A stretch of 64,000 bases of DNA from Sphingobacterium sp. (lineage in GTDB: Bacteria > Bacteroidota > Bacteroidia > Sphingobacteriales > Sphingobacteriaceae). The position numbers were made by a program, and so were the translations under genes. The stretch is taken from contig JAITTY010000005.1 of NCBI GenBank assembly GCA_031286695.1, positions 558,001 to 622,000 of the forward strand, in the 5' to 3' direction. Below the pieces are notes generated by a model. That model worked only from the letters and a program-made list of their open reading frames with translations, had not been told where the DNA came from and searched no databases. This document shows, one piece after another, positions 34,386 to 43,286 of the stretch (positions within the stretch are counted from its first letter, which is position 1; every line of letters starts with the position of its first letter).

Positions 34386-34554
34386 TAATTGGCAGGCATC
34401 AAGTCCATCTACTCAAGGAACTATTCTCAAATGGTCTCCAAGAAACACCCTACTTTTGAAAAGCACAAAAGCGCTTTACCTATCACTCGCCTCCCCTTCG
34501 TCCTTTTGAAACAAGCTAATTACAAAATCATTCCATATTCTTGAAACTATTATT

Positions 34555-34562
34555 TATGTTTG
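34555..34562 (+). promoter_or_regulatory. -7 promoter box for the acyl-CoA ligase gene
   Basis: TATGTTTG matches TAnnTTTG. It lies 73 bases before the chosen ATG, leaving a leader of ordinary length. Confidence 0.4.
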
Positions 34563-34635
34563 CAAACTTTTCCCTTAAAACAAAGTTCATAGTGGAAGGG
34601 TGCTCCCCAAGAGCTTAAAAAGAATACAATTTGAA

Positions 34636-36414
34636 ATGGAGGAAAAACTTAGATTATTTGATCTTGCACGTCAACAGATGGGCAAATACCCCAATCTTGA
34701 CATATTTGCGCACAAAGTGGACGGCAAGTGGAATTATATCAAAACAGCAGATTTTCTTGAACAAGTAGACAGCCTCTCCAAAGGGCTGATTGAACTTGGC
34801 GTTAAACCTAACGAAAAAGTTGGTCTCATTGCCGGCAGTAGCATGGAATGGCATCTGATTGATTTTGCAATCCAGCAAATTGGTGCTGTAGTGGTGGCCA
34901 TCTACCCTAATATTACAGACACAGATTATCAATATATCTTTAATGATGCTGAAATCAGGGTTTGCATCGTCAGCAATAAAAGCTTGTACGACCGCCTGAT
35001 GAACCTAACGGATTCAATATATACATTGAAGTATATTTTTTGCATCGCAGATCAAGAAGGAACACGCAGCTGGAAGGAACTTAATGATATAGGCTCTAAT
35101 TGCTCCCTAGAAAAACTAGCAGCACTACGTGACCAGGTTAAACCTGAAGATCTCGCTACCCTGATCTACACTTCCGGTACAACGGGCAAACCAAAAGGCG
35201 TAATGCTCTCGCATAATAATATCTTTTCCAATGTATTGGGCGCAGCAGAAATTACCCCCTGTAAGGCCTACGACCGCGGACTGACCTTCCTACCACCTTG
35301 CCACGCCTACGAACGTATGGTTTTATATACCTATATGTATCTTGGCTTTACAATCTATATCGCAGAATCTTTTGATAAGATTGGTGATAATCTGAAGGAA
35401 GTAAAACCTCATATCATGACCGTTGTCCCACGTATTCTTGAAAAAGTCTATGAGAAAATTATGAAAACAGGCCACGATCTCACTGGTTTCAAAAGAAAAG
35501 TATTTGACTGGTCGGTTTCAGTAGCGGAAGAATATGATCCTAACCCAGAAAAACGAAGCTTTGCCTATAATATGAAACTTAAGCTGGCCAAACAACTTGT
35601 CCTTAACAAGTGGTATGAGGCCTTAGGTGGCGAATTACTTACTGTTGCCTCTGGATCAGCTTCTCTTCATAGTAAACTAACACGTGCCTTCTTAGCTGCA
35701 GGAATTCCATTATATGAGGGTTACGGCATGACCGAAGCCTCCCCACTCATTTCGGTCAATCATTATATCAAAGGAATACGCATAGGTACTGTTGGCCTTC
35801 CCGTCCGTTTTGTCGAAATAAAATTAGCTGAAGACGGAGAAATACTGGTTAAAGGTCCTAACGTCATGATGGGATATTATAAGAATAAGGCCGAAACAGA
35901 TAAAACCATTATTGATGGATGGCTACATACTGGTGATATTGGCAAATGGGAAGACGAGAAATTTTTGAAAATCATCGACCGAAAAAAAGAAATGTTCAAA
36001 ATTTCGGGTGGAAAGTACGTCATACCACAACCTATCGAAACCAAGCTCGTTGAATCTAAATTTATTGAACAGGCAATGGTTATCGGTGACGGGATGAAGT
36101 TTGCTTCCGCTTTTATTGTACCAAACTATGCCCATTTGTTGGATTGGGCCAGAACAGATGCTCCTGAACTTGCAACCATGACAAAGGATGATTTTCTGAC
36201 TGACCCTGCCATTGTAAAAAAAGTCAATCAGGAGGTACGTCGTGCAAACCAGCACTTTGGTAACTGGGAGCAGATCAAAAAACCAATTATTTTAAGAGAC
36301 GAATTTACCATCGAGAATGGGGAATTAACACCTACATTGAAAATGAAACGGAAAGTAATTCTCGAACACCATCAGGAGGAGTTTAACAACCTCTATCAAA
36401 TGGAGATGGATTAA
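34636..36414 (+). CDS. Long-chain fatty acid-CoA ligase (AMP-binding)
   Basis: A 592-residue adenylate-forming enzyme that activates fatty acids to acyl-CoA through acyl-AMP. The P-loop motif is LIYTSGTTGKPKGVMLSH. The A5 motif YEGYGMTEASPLIS and the A7/A8 region DGWLHTGDIGKWEDEKFLKIIDRKKEMFKISGGKYV are complete. The large form with the long linker resembles bacterial FAA1-like ligases. ATG 34636 is preferred to a GTG 36 bases upstream. xpt follows after 53 bases. Confidence 0.94.
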   Translation: MEEKLRLFDLARQQMGKYPNLDIFAHKVDGKWNYIKTADFLEQVDSLSKGLIELGVKPNEKVGLIAGSSMEWHLIDFAIQQIGAVVVAIYPNITDTDYQYIFNDAEIRVCIVSNKSLYDRLMNLTDSIYTLKYIFCIADQEGTRSWKELNDIGSNCSLEKLAALRDQVKPEDLATLIYTSGTTGKPKGVMLSHNNIFSNVLGAAEITPCKAYDRGLTFLPPCHAYERMVLYTYMYLGFTIYIAESFDKIGDNLKEVKPHIMTVVPRILEKVYEKIMKTGHDLTGFKRKVFDWSVSVAEEYDPNPEKRSFAYNMKLKLAKQLVLNKWYEALGGELLTVASGSASLHSKLTRAFLAAGIPLYEGYGMTEASPLISVNHYIKGIRIGTVGLPVRFVEIKLAEDGEILVKGPNVMMGYYKNKAETDKTIIDGWLHTGDIGKWEDEKFLKIIDRKKEMFKISGGKYVIPQPIETKLVESKFIEQAMVIGDGMKFASAFIVPNYAHLLDWARTDAPELATMTKDDFLTDPAIVKKVNQEVRRANQHFGNWEQIKKPIILRDEFTIENGELTPTLKMKRKVILEHHQEEFNNLYQMEMD

Positions 36415-36467
36415 GGATCAACAAATCAAAATTTTGACATAGCACGCTATATTTATATAAATAAAAC

Positions 36468-37043
36468 ATGAAATTATTAAAAGATAGAATTCTTCATGAT
36501 GGCAAAAGTCTTGAAGGTGGCATACTTAAAGTAGACAACTTCATCAATCATCAGATGGATCCTGTATTGATGAAATCTATCGCAGTTGAATTTGTACGTC
36601 GTTTTGCAGACCTCCCGATCAATAAAATCATTACAATTGAAGCAAGCGGAATAGCCCCAGCGATCATGCTTGGCTACCTTTTAGAACTCCCGGTCGTATT
36701 TGTAAAAAAAGCGAAACCCACTACCATGGCTGATATGTATGTAAGTCAGGTGCATTCTTTTACTAAAAATAGAACCTATGACATCTGTGTAAGTAAAGAA
36801 TTTCTTGCCCCCGGAGACAATGTTCTTTTCATAGACGACTTTTTAGCTAATGGGAATGCTGCATTTGGCATGCTCGATCTGGTCAAGCAATCAGGGGCAT
36901 CATTGCTAGGCATGGGATTTATTATCGAAAAATCTTTTCAGGAAGGCGGCAAGCGATTGAGAGAATTAACTGATTTAAGGATCGTATCTTTAGCACGGAT
37001 CAAATCACTTGAAGTCAATAAAGTCAGTTTCGAAGAAGATTAA
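36468..37043 (+). CDS. xpt: Xanthine phosphoribosyltransferase
   Basis: A 191-residue purine salvage enzyme that converts xanthine and PRPP to XMP. The N-terminus [22 protein letters not shown] is typical of Xpt, and the PRPP loop is [42 protein letters not shown] is the dimer/purine-site region. The family's length is about 190 residues. The 53-base leader is too short for a purine riboswitch of the usual kind. A terminator follows. Confidence 0.94.
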   Translation: MKLLKDRILHDGKSLEGGILKVDNFINHQMDPVLMKSIAVEFVRRFADLPINKIITIEASGIAPAIMLGYLLELPVVFVKKAKPTTMADMYVSQVHSFTKNRTYDICVSKEFLAPGDNVLFIDDFLANGNAAFGMLDLVKQSGASLLGMGFIIEKSFQEGGKRLRELTDLRIVSLARIKSLEVNKVSFEED

Positions 37044-37052
37044 AAGAAAAAT

Positions 37053-37086
37053 AAAAGCCTCATCTTCCTAAAGATTGAGGCTTTTT
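37053..37086 (+). terminator. Terminator after xpt
   Basis: AAAAGCCTCA (37053-37062) pairs with TGAGGCTTTT downstream, with a mismatch deeper in the stem, followed by T-rich sequence. It lies between xpt and the converging unknown gene. Confidence 0.75.
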
Positions 37087-37111
37087 ATTCAAACAACAAG
37101 ATAAATTCTTT

Positions 37112-37597
37112 CTAATCCCAACGATAGTCGTTGTAAAAATCTTCAGGATGTCTGCTAATTGCAACATCTTTTACAATCCGGATATTGGCTGCTCCCAAGT
37201 TGACATTCAACATAAATGAAGGTACATTTGCCGAAAAATTCCAACGACCATTGCGCATATACACGTAACCTCCCCTATAAGGGTCGTAGAATGTTTTGTA
37301 ATCTCTAAAGTATACATGGTGTCTACTATCGTAACGATGTGCACTTGCCCAGGCCGGTGCTCCATGACGGTATCCTTTTCGATAAGACTTTGCAACTTCT
37401 CTATGATATTTACGATCTTCTTTTTCGCGTTTTTCTAAATATTTTCGATAGTCCTTATCCCTTTTCTCTTCATATTTTCTGCGCTCTTTGTCCTGTTTCC
37501 ATTCACGTTCATGTCCACGATGTTGAGCTGAAGATTGTTGGGGAGCCATTAAAACCAGCCCTCCAATTGCCAACGCGAAGTATATCATCTTTCTCAT
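37112..37597 (-). CDS. Secreted basic coiled-coil protein of unknown function
   Basis: The 161-residue product starts with a signal peptide ending SSAQ (about 24). A highly charged stretch (about 28-75) of repeated KxxRKYxEKRxKEDRKY-like units follows and is likely helical. The C-terminal part is aromatic-rich (YFRDYKTFYDPYRGGYVYMRNGRW). No enzyme motif is seen. Similar proteins in Bacteroidota are periplasmic or envelope-associated and unassigned. It is divergent from mnmE with a 177-base gap. Confidence 0.7.
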   Translation of the reverse strand: MRKMIYFALAIGGLVLMAPQQSSAQHRGHEREWKQDKERRKYEEKRDKDYRKYLEKREKEDRKYHREVAKSYRKGYRHGAPAWASAHRYDSRHHVYFRDYKTFYDPYRGGYVYMRNGRWNFSANVPSFMLNVNLGAANIRIVKDVAISRHPEDFYNDYRWD

Positions 37598-37762
37598 AAC
37601 AGTATAATTTAAATTTAAAAATCAATTCCGCTCTGCCTGTGTTTCATTCTTTTTTACAAGCGTTTCTATGGGTATGACTTCAATGTTTGAACAAAGGTTT
37701 AATCGATCACGACGAATTTAATTTGTCCGGCAATATATAGAATCCATTACTCCAATTTAACG

Positions 37763-37770
37763 TATCTTTG
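37763..37770 (+). promoter_or_regulatory. -7 promoter box for mnmE
   Basis: TATCTTTG matches TAnnTTTG and ends four bases before the mnmE ATG (37775), implying a leaderless transcript. Confidence 0.55.
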
Positions 37771-37774
37771 TACC

Positions 37775-39154
37775 ATGTCAAATACGGGATATATCACTGA
37801 AGATACCATTGTTGCATTAGCGACATCTTCCGGAACAAATGGAGCTATTGCTGTCATACGCGTTTCGGGCCAGCATGCCATAAAAATTACGAACGAAATA
37901 TTTAAAGGGAAGAACCTGCTTCAACAAGCATCACATACCATCCATTTTGGAACCATACGGGATGGCGAAGAGATCATTGACGAGGTATTGGTCTCCTTAT
38001 TTGTAGCCCCGAACTCCTATACGCGAGAAAATTCGGTGGAAATATCAACACATAACTCCAAATATATTATTGAGCGCGTTGTTAATTTACTGATCAAAAA
38101 AGGAGCGCGTGCGGCCCGTCCGGGAGAATTTACCCTACGTGCATTTCTCAATGGCGGAATGGATTTATCCCAAGCAGAAGCAGTTGCCGATTTAATTGCA
38201 TCCAATTCTGCGGCCTCACATCAAGTGGCGATGCAGCAAATGCGAGGCGGTTTTTCCAATCAGCTTAAATCCCTTCGGGAAGATCTCATACACTTTGCTT
38301 CACTGATTGAGTTAGAGCTTGATTTTTCGGAAGAAGATGTGGAATTTGCAAACAGAGATCAACTTAAAAATCTAATTAATAAAATACAGGTCATTGTTCA
38401 AAAATTAGTGCAATCTTTTGAACAGGGGAACGTCCTGAAAAATGGTGTCCCTGTCGTCATTGCCGGAAAACCTAATGTTGGGAAATCAACGCTATTGAAC
38501 GCTTTTCTAAACGAAGAGCGTGCTATTGTTTCTGACATCGCAGGAACTACTCGCGACACCATTGAAGATGAAATTAATATTCATGGTGTCACATTCCGAT
38601 TTATTGACACAGCAGGTATACGTGAGACGGCAGATGTTATTGAAGCAAAAGGTGTTGAGCGTACCCGTGAAAAGATGAAACAGGCACGATTGATCATTTA
38701 TCTTTTCGATCCTACACAAGACAAAGTTGAAGAAGTACAAGCTCAATTACCTGAAATCGAGCGCCTACAAATTCCATTTGTTACCATTATCAATAAATCA
38801 GATTTGCTTTCTGAGGCGCAAAAAGACGTTTACAATGTCCTTAATCCGCTTTACATTTCAGCAAAAGAGCAGACCGGTGTCGAGGAACTGAAAGACGAAT
38901 TGATCAATCGTGTACAATTAGGAAATTTAAATACCGATGATGTTATGGTCACCAACATCCGTCACGTAGAAGCGTTACAAAAAACAGCAGATTCATTGGA
39001 ACGCGTTATATTTGGTATTGACAATCCTGTCACTTCAGATTTTCTAGCCATGGATATTCGTCAAGCCTTATATCATCTTGGTGAAATTACAGGTAGTGTT
39101 TCTACAGACGATTTATTGGATAATATCTTTTCGAAGTTCTGTATCGGAAAATAA
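37775..39154 (+). CDS. mnmE: tRNA modification GTPase MnmE
   Basis: The 459-residue enzyme modifies the wobble uridine of certain tRNAs together with MnmG. The N-terminal tetrahydrofolate-binding domain, the helical domain and the inserted G domain are all present. G motifs are GKPNVGKSTLLN (G1), a TTRDT segment (G2), DTAG (G3) and NKSD (G4). The C-terminal CIGK carries the essential cysteine of the family. It is monocistronic, with its own promoter box and a likely terminator downstream. Confidence 0.97.
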   Translation: MSNTGYITEDTIVALATSSGTNGAIAVIRVSGQHAIKITNEIFKGKNLLQQASHTIHFGTIRDGEEIIDEVLVSLFVAPNSYTRENSVEISTHNSKYIIERVVNLLIKKGARAARPGEFTLRAFLNGGMDLSQAEAVADLIASNSAASHQVAMQQMRGGFSNQLKSLREDLIHFASLIELELDFSEEDVEFANRDQLKNLINKIQVIVQKLVQSFEQGNVLKNGVPVVIAGKPNVGKSTLLNAFLNEERAIVSDIAGTTRDTIEDEINIHGVTFRFIDTAGIRETADVIEAKGVERTREKMKQARLIIYLFDPTQDKVEEVQAQLPEIERLQIPFVTIINKSDLLSEAQKDVYNVLNPLYISAKEQTGVEELKDELINRVQLGNLNTDDVMVTNIRHVEALQKTADSLERVIFGIDNPVTSDFLAMDIRQALYHLGEITGSVSTDDLLDNIFSKFCIGK

Positions 39155-39168
39155 ACAGATAAAATATA

Positions 39169-39246
39169 ACAAGCCAACACACTGAAAATAAACAAACTTA
39201 CAGAACTCCATTTTGTAGTATTTAACGAGTAAGTTGGCTTTTTTGC
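39169..39246 (+). terminator. Possible long-loop terminator after mnmE
   Basis: AAGCCAAC (39169-39176 area) can pair with GTTGGCTT near 39233-39240 across a ~55-base loop, followed by a T run. The long loop makes this a weaker call than the other terminators here. Confidence 0.4.
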
Positions 39247-39333
39247 ACCAGGATAATCTTTGGAAATGATTGTCAGACCAATAAATAATGAGGCAGTTTC
39301 TTATAAGGGATCACCTCATTATTGTCTGTTTCT

Positions 39334-40254
39334 TTATTTGCAATATTCATTAATTCGTTCTTTTGCATATTCTGCTCCGTTGTCAAGTGCCTTATTCCAA
39401 TTTTCGCAAGCTCTCCTTTTGTCTTTTAAATTGAAATAAGTGTTTCCTAAATTAAAATATGCTTGTTGTTTTGCTTCCTGCTCTAGTTTGTCAAGTTTCA
39501 AAATTGTTTCGTAGTCAGCGATTGCACCCTGATAATCTCCATTTTGGTCTTTAAGTCCACCACGATTTATTAAAGCACTTACAAATTTTGGTGCAATTTC
39601 TAATGCTTTGTCGTAGTCTTTAAGTGCCGATTTCCAGATGTACAGCTCGTTTTTCACTATAGCTCTTGAATAGTAAGCATTTGGGTCTGTTGGGTCAATT
39701 TGGATGGCAAAGTTCCAATTAAATATTGCGCCGCTTAAATCTCCATTGTTATAACATGCTAAACCTTTGTCAAAATAATAGTCAGTCTTTGTCGTGTCAA
39801 TGACTGGAAATTTCTGGTTTCTCTGGTCAAAGGGGCCACCGTAAGCGTCAAGTTTTGCGTCGAATTCAAAGCCTCTTTTATACATATCCAAACTCCAGAA
39901 AAGTAAGTTGTCGGCTGTCATTGGAATTTCATTTGTCTCTCCGTTTAATTCCCACAGTTTCTCGTATTTTTTAATTTCTTGAACAGTATATGGATAATGT
40001 ACCTTGATAAATTCTCCAAGTTTTTGTAAGTTCTCTTTTTTGTCTGAGATAAAAGTGAAGTCCATTTTTGTCAAGCAGTTGTCTTTAAGACCACTCTTGA
40101 CCATATTATTAAAAACGTCTTCGGCAGAAACTATTTCTTTGCTATATCCCTTAACAAAATCGTCCCAAGTGAAGAATTTCTGTTCCATTTTCTTTTGTCC
40201 GTAGACTGTTAAGGCTGTTAGTAAAAGTAATAGTGTCAATATCTTATTTCTCAT
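39334..40254 (-). CDS. Secreted tetratricopeptide-repeat protein
   Basis: A 306-residue protein starting at MRNKILTLLLLLTALTVYGQ, a signal peptide. The start at 40254 is chosen over one 24 bases upstream because it gives this clean leader. The C-terminal half (about 165-306) holds TPR units: YYFDKGLACYNNGDLSGAIF, AYYSRAIVKNELYIWKSALK, KFVSALINRGGLKDQNGDYQ and AYFNLGNTYFNLKDKRRACE. These units form a protein-binding scaffold. The N-terminal part is unassigned. It belongs to a group of small minus-strand genes in an AT-rich accessory stretch. Confidence 0.8.
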   Translation of the reverse strand: MRNKILTLLLLLTALTVYGQKKMEQKFFTWDDFVKGYSKEIVSAEDVFNNMVKSGLKDNCLTKMDFTFISDKKENLQKLGEFIKVHYPYTVQEIKKYEKLWELNGETNEIPMTADNLLFWSLDMYKRGFEFDAKLDAYGGPFDQRNQKFPVIDTTKTDYYFDKGLACYNNGDLSGAIFNWNFAIQIDPTDPNAYYSRAIVKNELYIWKSALKDYDKALEIAPKFVSALINRGGLKDQNGDYQGAIADYETILKLDKLEQEAKQQAYFNLGNTYFNLKDKRRACENWNKALDNGAEYAKERINEYCK

Positions 40255-40334
40255 TCGATGGGTCGGTTTTAAATTCAATCAAAGTAATTCAACGCTCCTT
40301 TTACCAATTCAACGTTAGCGCTAGTTTTCTTGAA

Positions 40335-40988
40335 TTAGTTATACTTATAGTTCCAACTGTCTTCAAAGTAAATTTTCTCATTTCCATTATCCCAAACACT
40401 AAAAATTCTACCATTTGAAGTTTCAAACGATTCTTTGTCTCCTTTAAATCCCAAAATTCCTTTTATCCATAAATCGTCTTCGACATTTGCTATTTTTATA
40501 GCAGTTTCTTTCGTTTTTCCGTCTCCAGTCTCAAAAATTGTTTCTAAAACCATTTTTAATCTTGCACCTAAATAATTGTTATCTGTTGTCCCCTTTTTTT
40601 GTTGACAACCACAAACAGGAATCAATGTGGAGAGTTCTACAGGATTTTTCGCCAAATTTGAGTAGCCCAATTTCAATATTTTAGAACAGTTATTTTTTAC
40701 AACCGCTTTTCTGAAATTATCCTCGTTTGGGTTGTCTAAAAAAGCTAGCCCACTTCCTTTTTTATATATTTGACCGTAATACAAAAATTTAATTTCTTCA
40801 CTTGATATTTTTTCAGGTTCAGTTCTTATTTTATTTAATAAATTAGGATAGAAATACTGTGAAGATGGATTTTCTATTTCTGTTTTAATTCTTTCTTCGA
40901 ATTCATTGGAAACTTGATTTTTTTGAGCATATAAAAACGTATTCAAAAAAATCAACATTAGAATTGAATTTAGTATTTTCATTTTCAA
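40335..40988 (-). CDS. DUF4919-like secreted protein
   Basis: The 217-residue product begins with a signal peptide ending YAQ (about 22). The opening of the mature part, with YPNLLNKIRTEPEKISSEEIKFLYYG, resembles DUF4919, a family found in Bacteroidota and of unknown function. Three Cys residues in VCGCQQ plus KNNCSK are visible. The neighbour 80 bases downstream is the TPR protein gene on the same strand, so they may be one transcript. The family match is from memory. Confidence 0.6.
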   Translation of the reverse strand: MKMKILNSILMLIFLNTFLYAQKNQVSNEFEERIKTEIENPSSQYFYPNLLNKIRTEPEKISSEEIKFLYYGQIYKKGSGLAFLDNPNEDNFRKAVVKNNCSKILKLGYSNLAKNPVELSTLIPVCGCQQKKGTTDNNYLGARLKMVLETIFETGDGKTKETAIKIANVEDDLWIKGILGFKGDKESFETSNGRIFSVWDNGNEKIYFEDSWNYKYN

Positions 40989-41603
40989 GTGGACAGTTTT
41001 TAAAATGGTAGTTAAGTCTCTAATATACGCAATTCACAAAATTAAAAAAGAGATTTTATGGAATCAAATTTCTTGGTTTGCGGATCAAAACGATATTGTA
41101 TGACATGGTTATGGACCAGGCCCTGGTCAGAAGTTAAGGTTTTGAACGCATACGTATTGACCCGGCTCCAAACTGAAGATTGCCCTAAGTATTCTCAATA
41201 CAAAAAATGGCATTATTGAGACAGCTATTCTTTATACCCCTAACCATGTTACCACATTGCGATCACATTCGTAAGTTAAACCGGAATAATACCATTTTTA
41301 CAGGGATATAGTAGGGGGTTAGCAAGGGTTTACCCCTATTATACCCCTGTTAACCCCCTGTTATCCCCCTGTTAAACCCCTACTAATAGTAGACATGGTA
41401 TAAATTAATTAATACGTTTTGTAGGAAAAAATGAAAATCAGTTTTACAAGGAAGCGCTTCCAAAAGATTGCTATTAAATAGCCATGAAAATAGCACTATT
41501 TAAACAGCCCTATTAGGCAATAGAATTCCTAAAACCAGATGTTTAGATCTGACTAAAAATCCTTTATTTACCACTCGAAACAGCAGTTCGAAATACTGGA
41601 AAT
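40989..41603. other. 615-base non-coding gap
   Basis: No convincing reading frame was seen on either strand. The stretch is AT-rich except for the G/C-tract array at 41309-41385. It separates the DUF4919-like gene start from the 3' end of the YdeI-like gene. Confidence 0.6.
41309..41385 (-). repeat. Regular G-tract array, canonical G-quadruplex motif
   Basis: Five C-tracts on the plus strand (41333-41336, 41344-41347, 41354-41358, 41365-41369, 41377-41380) are 10-12 bases apart start to start. The linkers are 6-7 bases, each of A/T with one G at most. On the minus strand this is G4-5 N6-7 repeated, within the usual G-quadruplex rule. Two G-tracts on the plus strand (41314-41318, 41326-41328) precede it, and the outer ends TAGTAGGGG and CCCCTACTA are inverted repeats. 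Confidence 0.8.
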
Positions 41604-42194
41604 TTACACAAATTGCTTAGGTCTGTCTTTTTCTGCTGCTCTTGCGGCAATCTCATCAATGCGTTTTTTGCGGGTATCTGGTCTTTTGGCGAGAACAATC
41701 CATTGCAACATCATTTTTTTGACGGATTTACTCAATCCAAGAAAATAATCTTTTGAACCAGCGTAATGTTGAAATGCTTCATCCAAATCCTCGGGAATAA
41801 TTAATTCTTCCACACTGTCCAAAATTGACCAAGAGCCATTTTCTTGTGCTATTTTTATAACCTCATGCCCCGCTGGAGTCATCAGATTCGCATCGATTAG
41901 TTTTTTTACTTTTTCTTTGTTAATTTTAGACCAGGTACTATTGGGTTTTCTTCGGCTAAATAACTGCATGAATGAATAGGCATCAATCGGCCTCCTCGTG
42001 CTATCAATCCAGCCAAAACACAAAGCTTCATCCACAAGTTCTGTCCAGTTGACCACCGGTAAATTTGATTTTTTAGTATTACAGATCACCCAAATTGATT
42101 GTGCTATGTGATGATTGTTCTCAAGCCAAAATCGCCACTCTTCCTTTGTATTCAGGTAAATAGTGATTCTCTCCGCCAAATTCTGTTTGATCAT
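41604..42194 (-). CDS. YdeI/OmdA family protein
   Basis: A protein of 196 residues with the family layout. The start is IYLNTKEEWRFWLENNHHIAQSIWV, followed by the conserved core VDEALCFGWIDSTRRPIDAYSFMQLFSRRKPNSTWSKIN and a C-terminal lysine/arginine-rich helix (RPDTRKKRIDEIAARAAE). YdeI-like proteins are annotated as linked to bacteriocin or peptide resistance in some bacteria, but the mechanism is unknown. No other conserved gene adjoins it. A relative with a DUF1801 domain is at 15235-15819. Confidence 0.88.
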   Translation of the reverse strand: MIKQNLAERITIYLNTKEEWRFWLENNHHIAQSIWVICNTKKSNLPVVNWTELVDEALCFGWIDSTRRPIDAYSFMQLFSRRKPNSTWSKINKEKVKKLIDANLMTPAGHEVIKIAQENGSWSILDSVEELIIPEDLDEAFQHYAGSKDYFLGLSKSVKKMMLQWIVLAKRPDTRKKRIDEIAARAAEKDRPKQFV

Positions 42195-42346
42195 TTATTT
42201 AGTTTTTTAGTCCTTACTGGTATGAATAAAATTTGTCTATTGTGAAAATACGTTTTTTTTGAATACTAGTCATCCATGTTCTGCAGAACAACAACGACCA
42301 GCTTGTCCTATTGACAAACTCAAATTATTCAGCAGCATTTTCATTC

Positions 42347-42679
42347 TTAAATTTTAAGAATATATCTTTTGGGAACTAATAGAAGTATTAAGAGTAGAAC
42401 AATTTGTATACAGATTACTAAAAACAAAATAGTTTGAGTTCGAAAAGCAAGTTCAGAGACTCGTTTTGCGTTTCCGCGCCGTAAATCGATCTGATTTTTC
42501 AGCACATGCTTTTCACAGCTGTCAATATCAGCCCGCTGCTCTATTTTCCATTTTTCCTCATTTGCCAAATGATTATTTTTCGTAGGCGCCAAGTCGATAG
42601 CGTCGAATAGTGTAAAAAAAAACCAACAACAGCCAAGAATGGTAATTAAAGTCAAACTAATCAGGATTTTCTTTATCAT
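42347..42679 (-). CDS. Small unknown membrane protein
   Basis: The product is 110 residues with a hydrophobic segment at about 5-24 (ILISLTLITILGCCWFFFTLF) and another near the C-terminus (TILFLVICIQIVLLLILLLV). A charged region lies between. It overlaps the preceding membrane protein gene by 23 bases, so the two are translated together. No family is recognised. Confidence 0.5.
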   Translation of the reverse strand: MIKKILISLTLITILGCCWFFFTLFDAIDLAPTKNNHLANEEKWKIEQRADIDSCEKHVLKNQIDLRRGNAKRVSELAFRTQTILFLVICIQIVLLLILLLVPKRYILKI

Positions 42680-42971
42680 ACGTATTTATTTTTGCATTTC
42701 GTTTCAAATAATAAGTCCTTAAAAAAATTACGATCAACACAGAAGTTAATCCCGAAACCAGAAAAGACGAAAACTGGAAAATAGCTTCACCAAACGCTTT
42801 ACTGTCGCCAAAACACTGTACTGAGTTTCCCCATATATCTGTGCCCATAGCCCCCTCATAAATACATTTCCGGCAAGCCCAATATTCGGGAAGTATAATT
42901 CCGAGATAAATTGGTAACAAAATACCATAACAAGTAAGAAGAATAATTGTTATTGCACGAATCAATTTCAT
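42657..42971 (-). CDS. Small unknown membrane protein
   Basis: The product is 104 residues from the ATG at 42971, which gives a normal hydrophobic start (MKLIRAITIILLTCYGILLPIYLGI). A second hydrophobic segment follows at about 68-88. Between them lies a CRKC pair and a third Cys, possibly disulfide-bonded or metal-binding outside the membrane. It is the first gene of a two-gene overlapping pair. No family is recognised. Confidence 0.5.
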   Translation of the reverse strand: MKLIRAITIILLTCYGILLPIYLGIILPEYWACRKCIYEGAMGTDIWGNSVQCFGDSKAFGEAIFQFSSFLVSGLTSVLIVIFLRTYYLKRNAKINTYDKENPD

Positions 42972-43286
42972 ATTATCTATATACCTAAACCTTTTATTCG
43001 TTAAACACCACAATCGCCAATTTACAGTATTACAATATCTAAAAAATCAATAGTTTATATGTGTTGGCAATCATTTATAATTCGTTAGCGATCCATCAAT
43101 TTACACAAACGTTTGTGTATTCAATTTACTTGAATCTCTAATTTATTCTCAGTATACTCGTGATAACATTATAATCAATTACCCAGAACGGCAGCTCAAA
43201 AAATAGACTAAACAGACAGTAAAGCAACATTACCGAAATACGGACTAATATATTCTTATAGAAACATATTTTAAAACGCTAAAAAA
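42972..43286. other. 315-base intergenic gap
   Basis: An AT-rich divergent gap between the small membrane protein pair and the metallophosphoesterase. I see no gene, strong hairpin or clear promoter box in it. Confidence 0.6.

Noticed and set aside
34600..34635. GTG start for the acyl-CoA ligase
   Set aside because: The ATG at 34636 begins where the conserved fold begins, and the GTG adds a low-complexity basic tail.
36415..36467. Purine riboswitch upstream of xpt
   Set aside because: Only 53 bases separate the genes, and I see no purine-aptamer core.
40262..40320. Integron attC-like repeats (AATTCAACG copies) between the small accessory genes
   Set aside because: The copies are short, no complete R'/R'' pair could be aligned, and no integrase gene is present.
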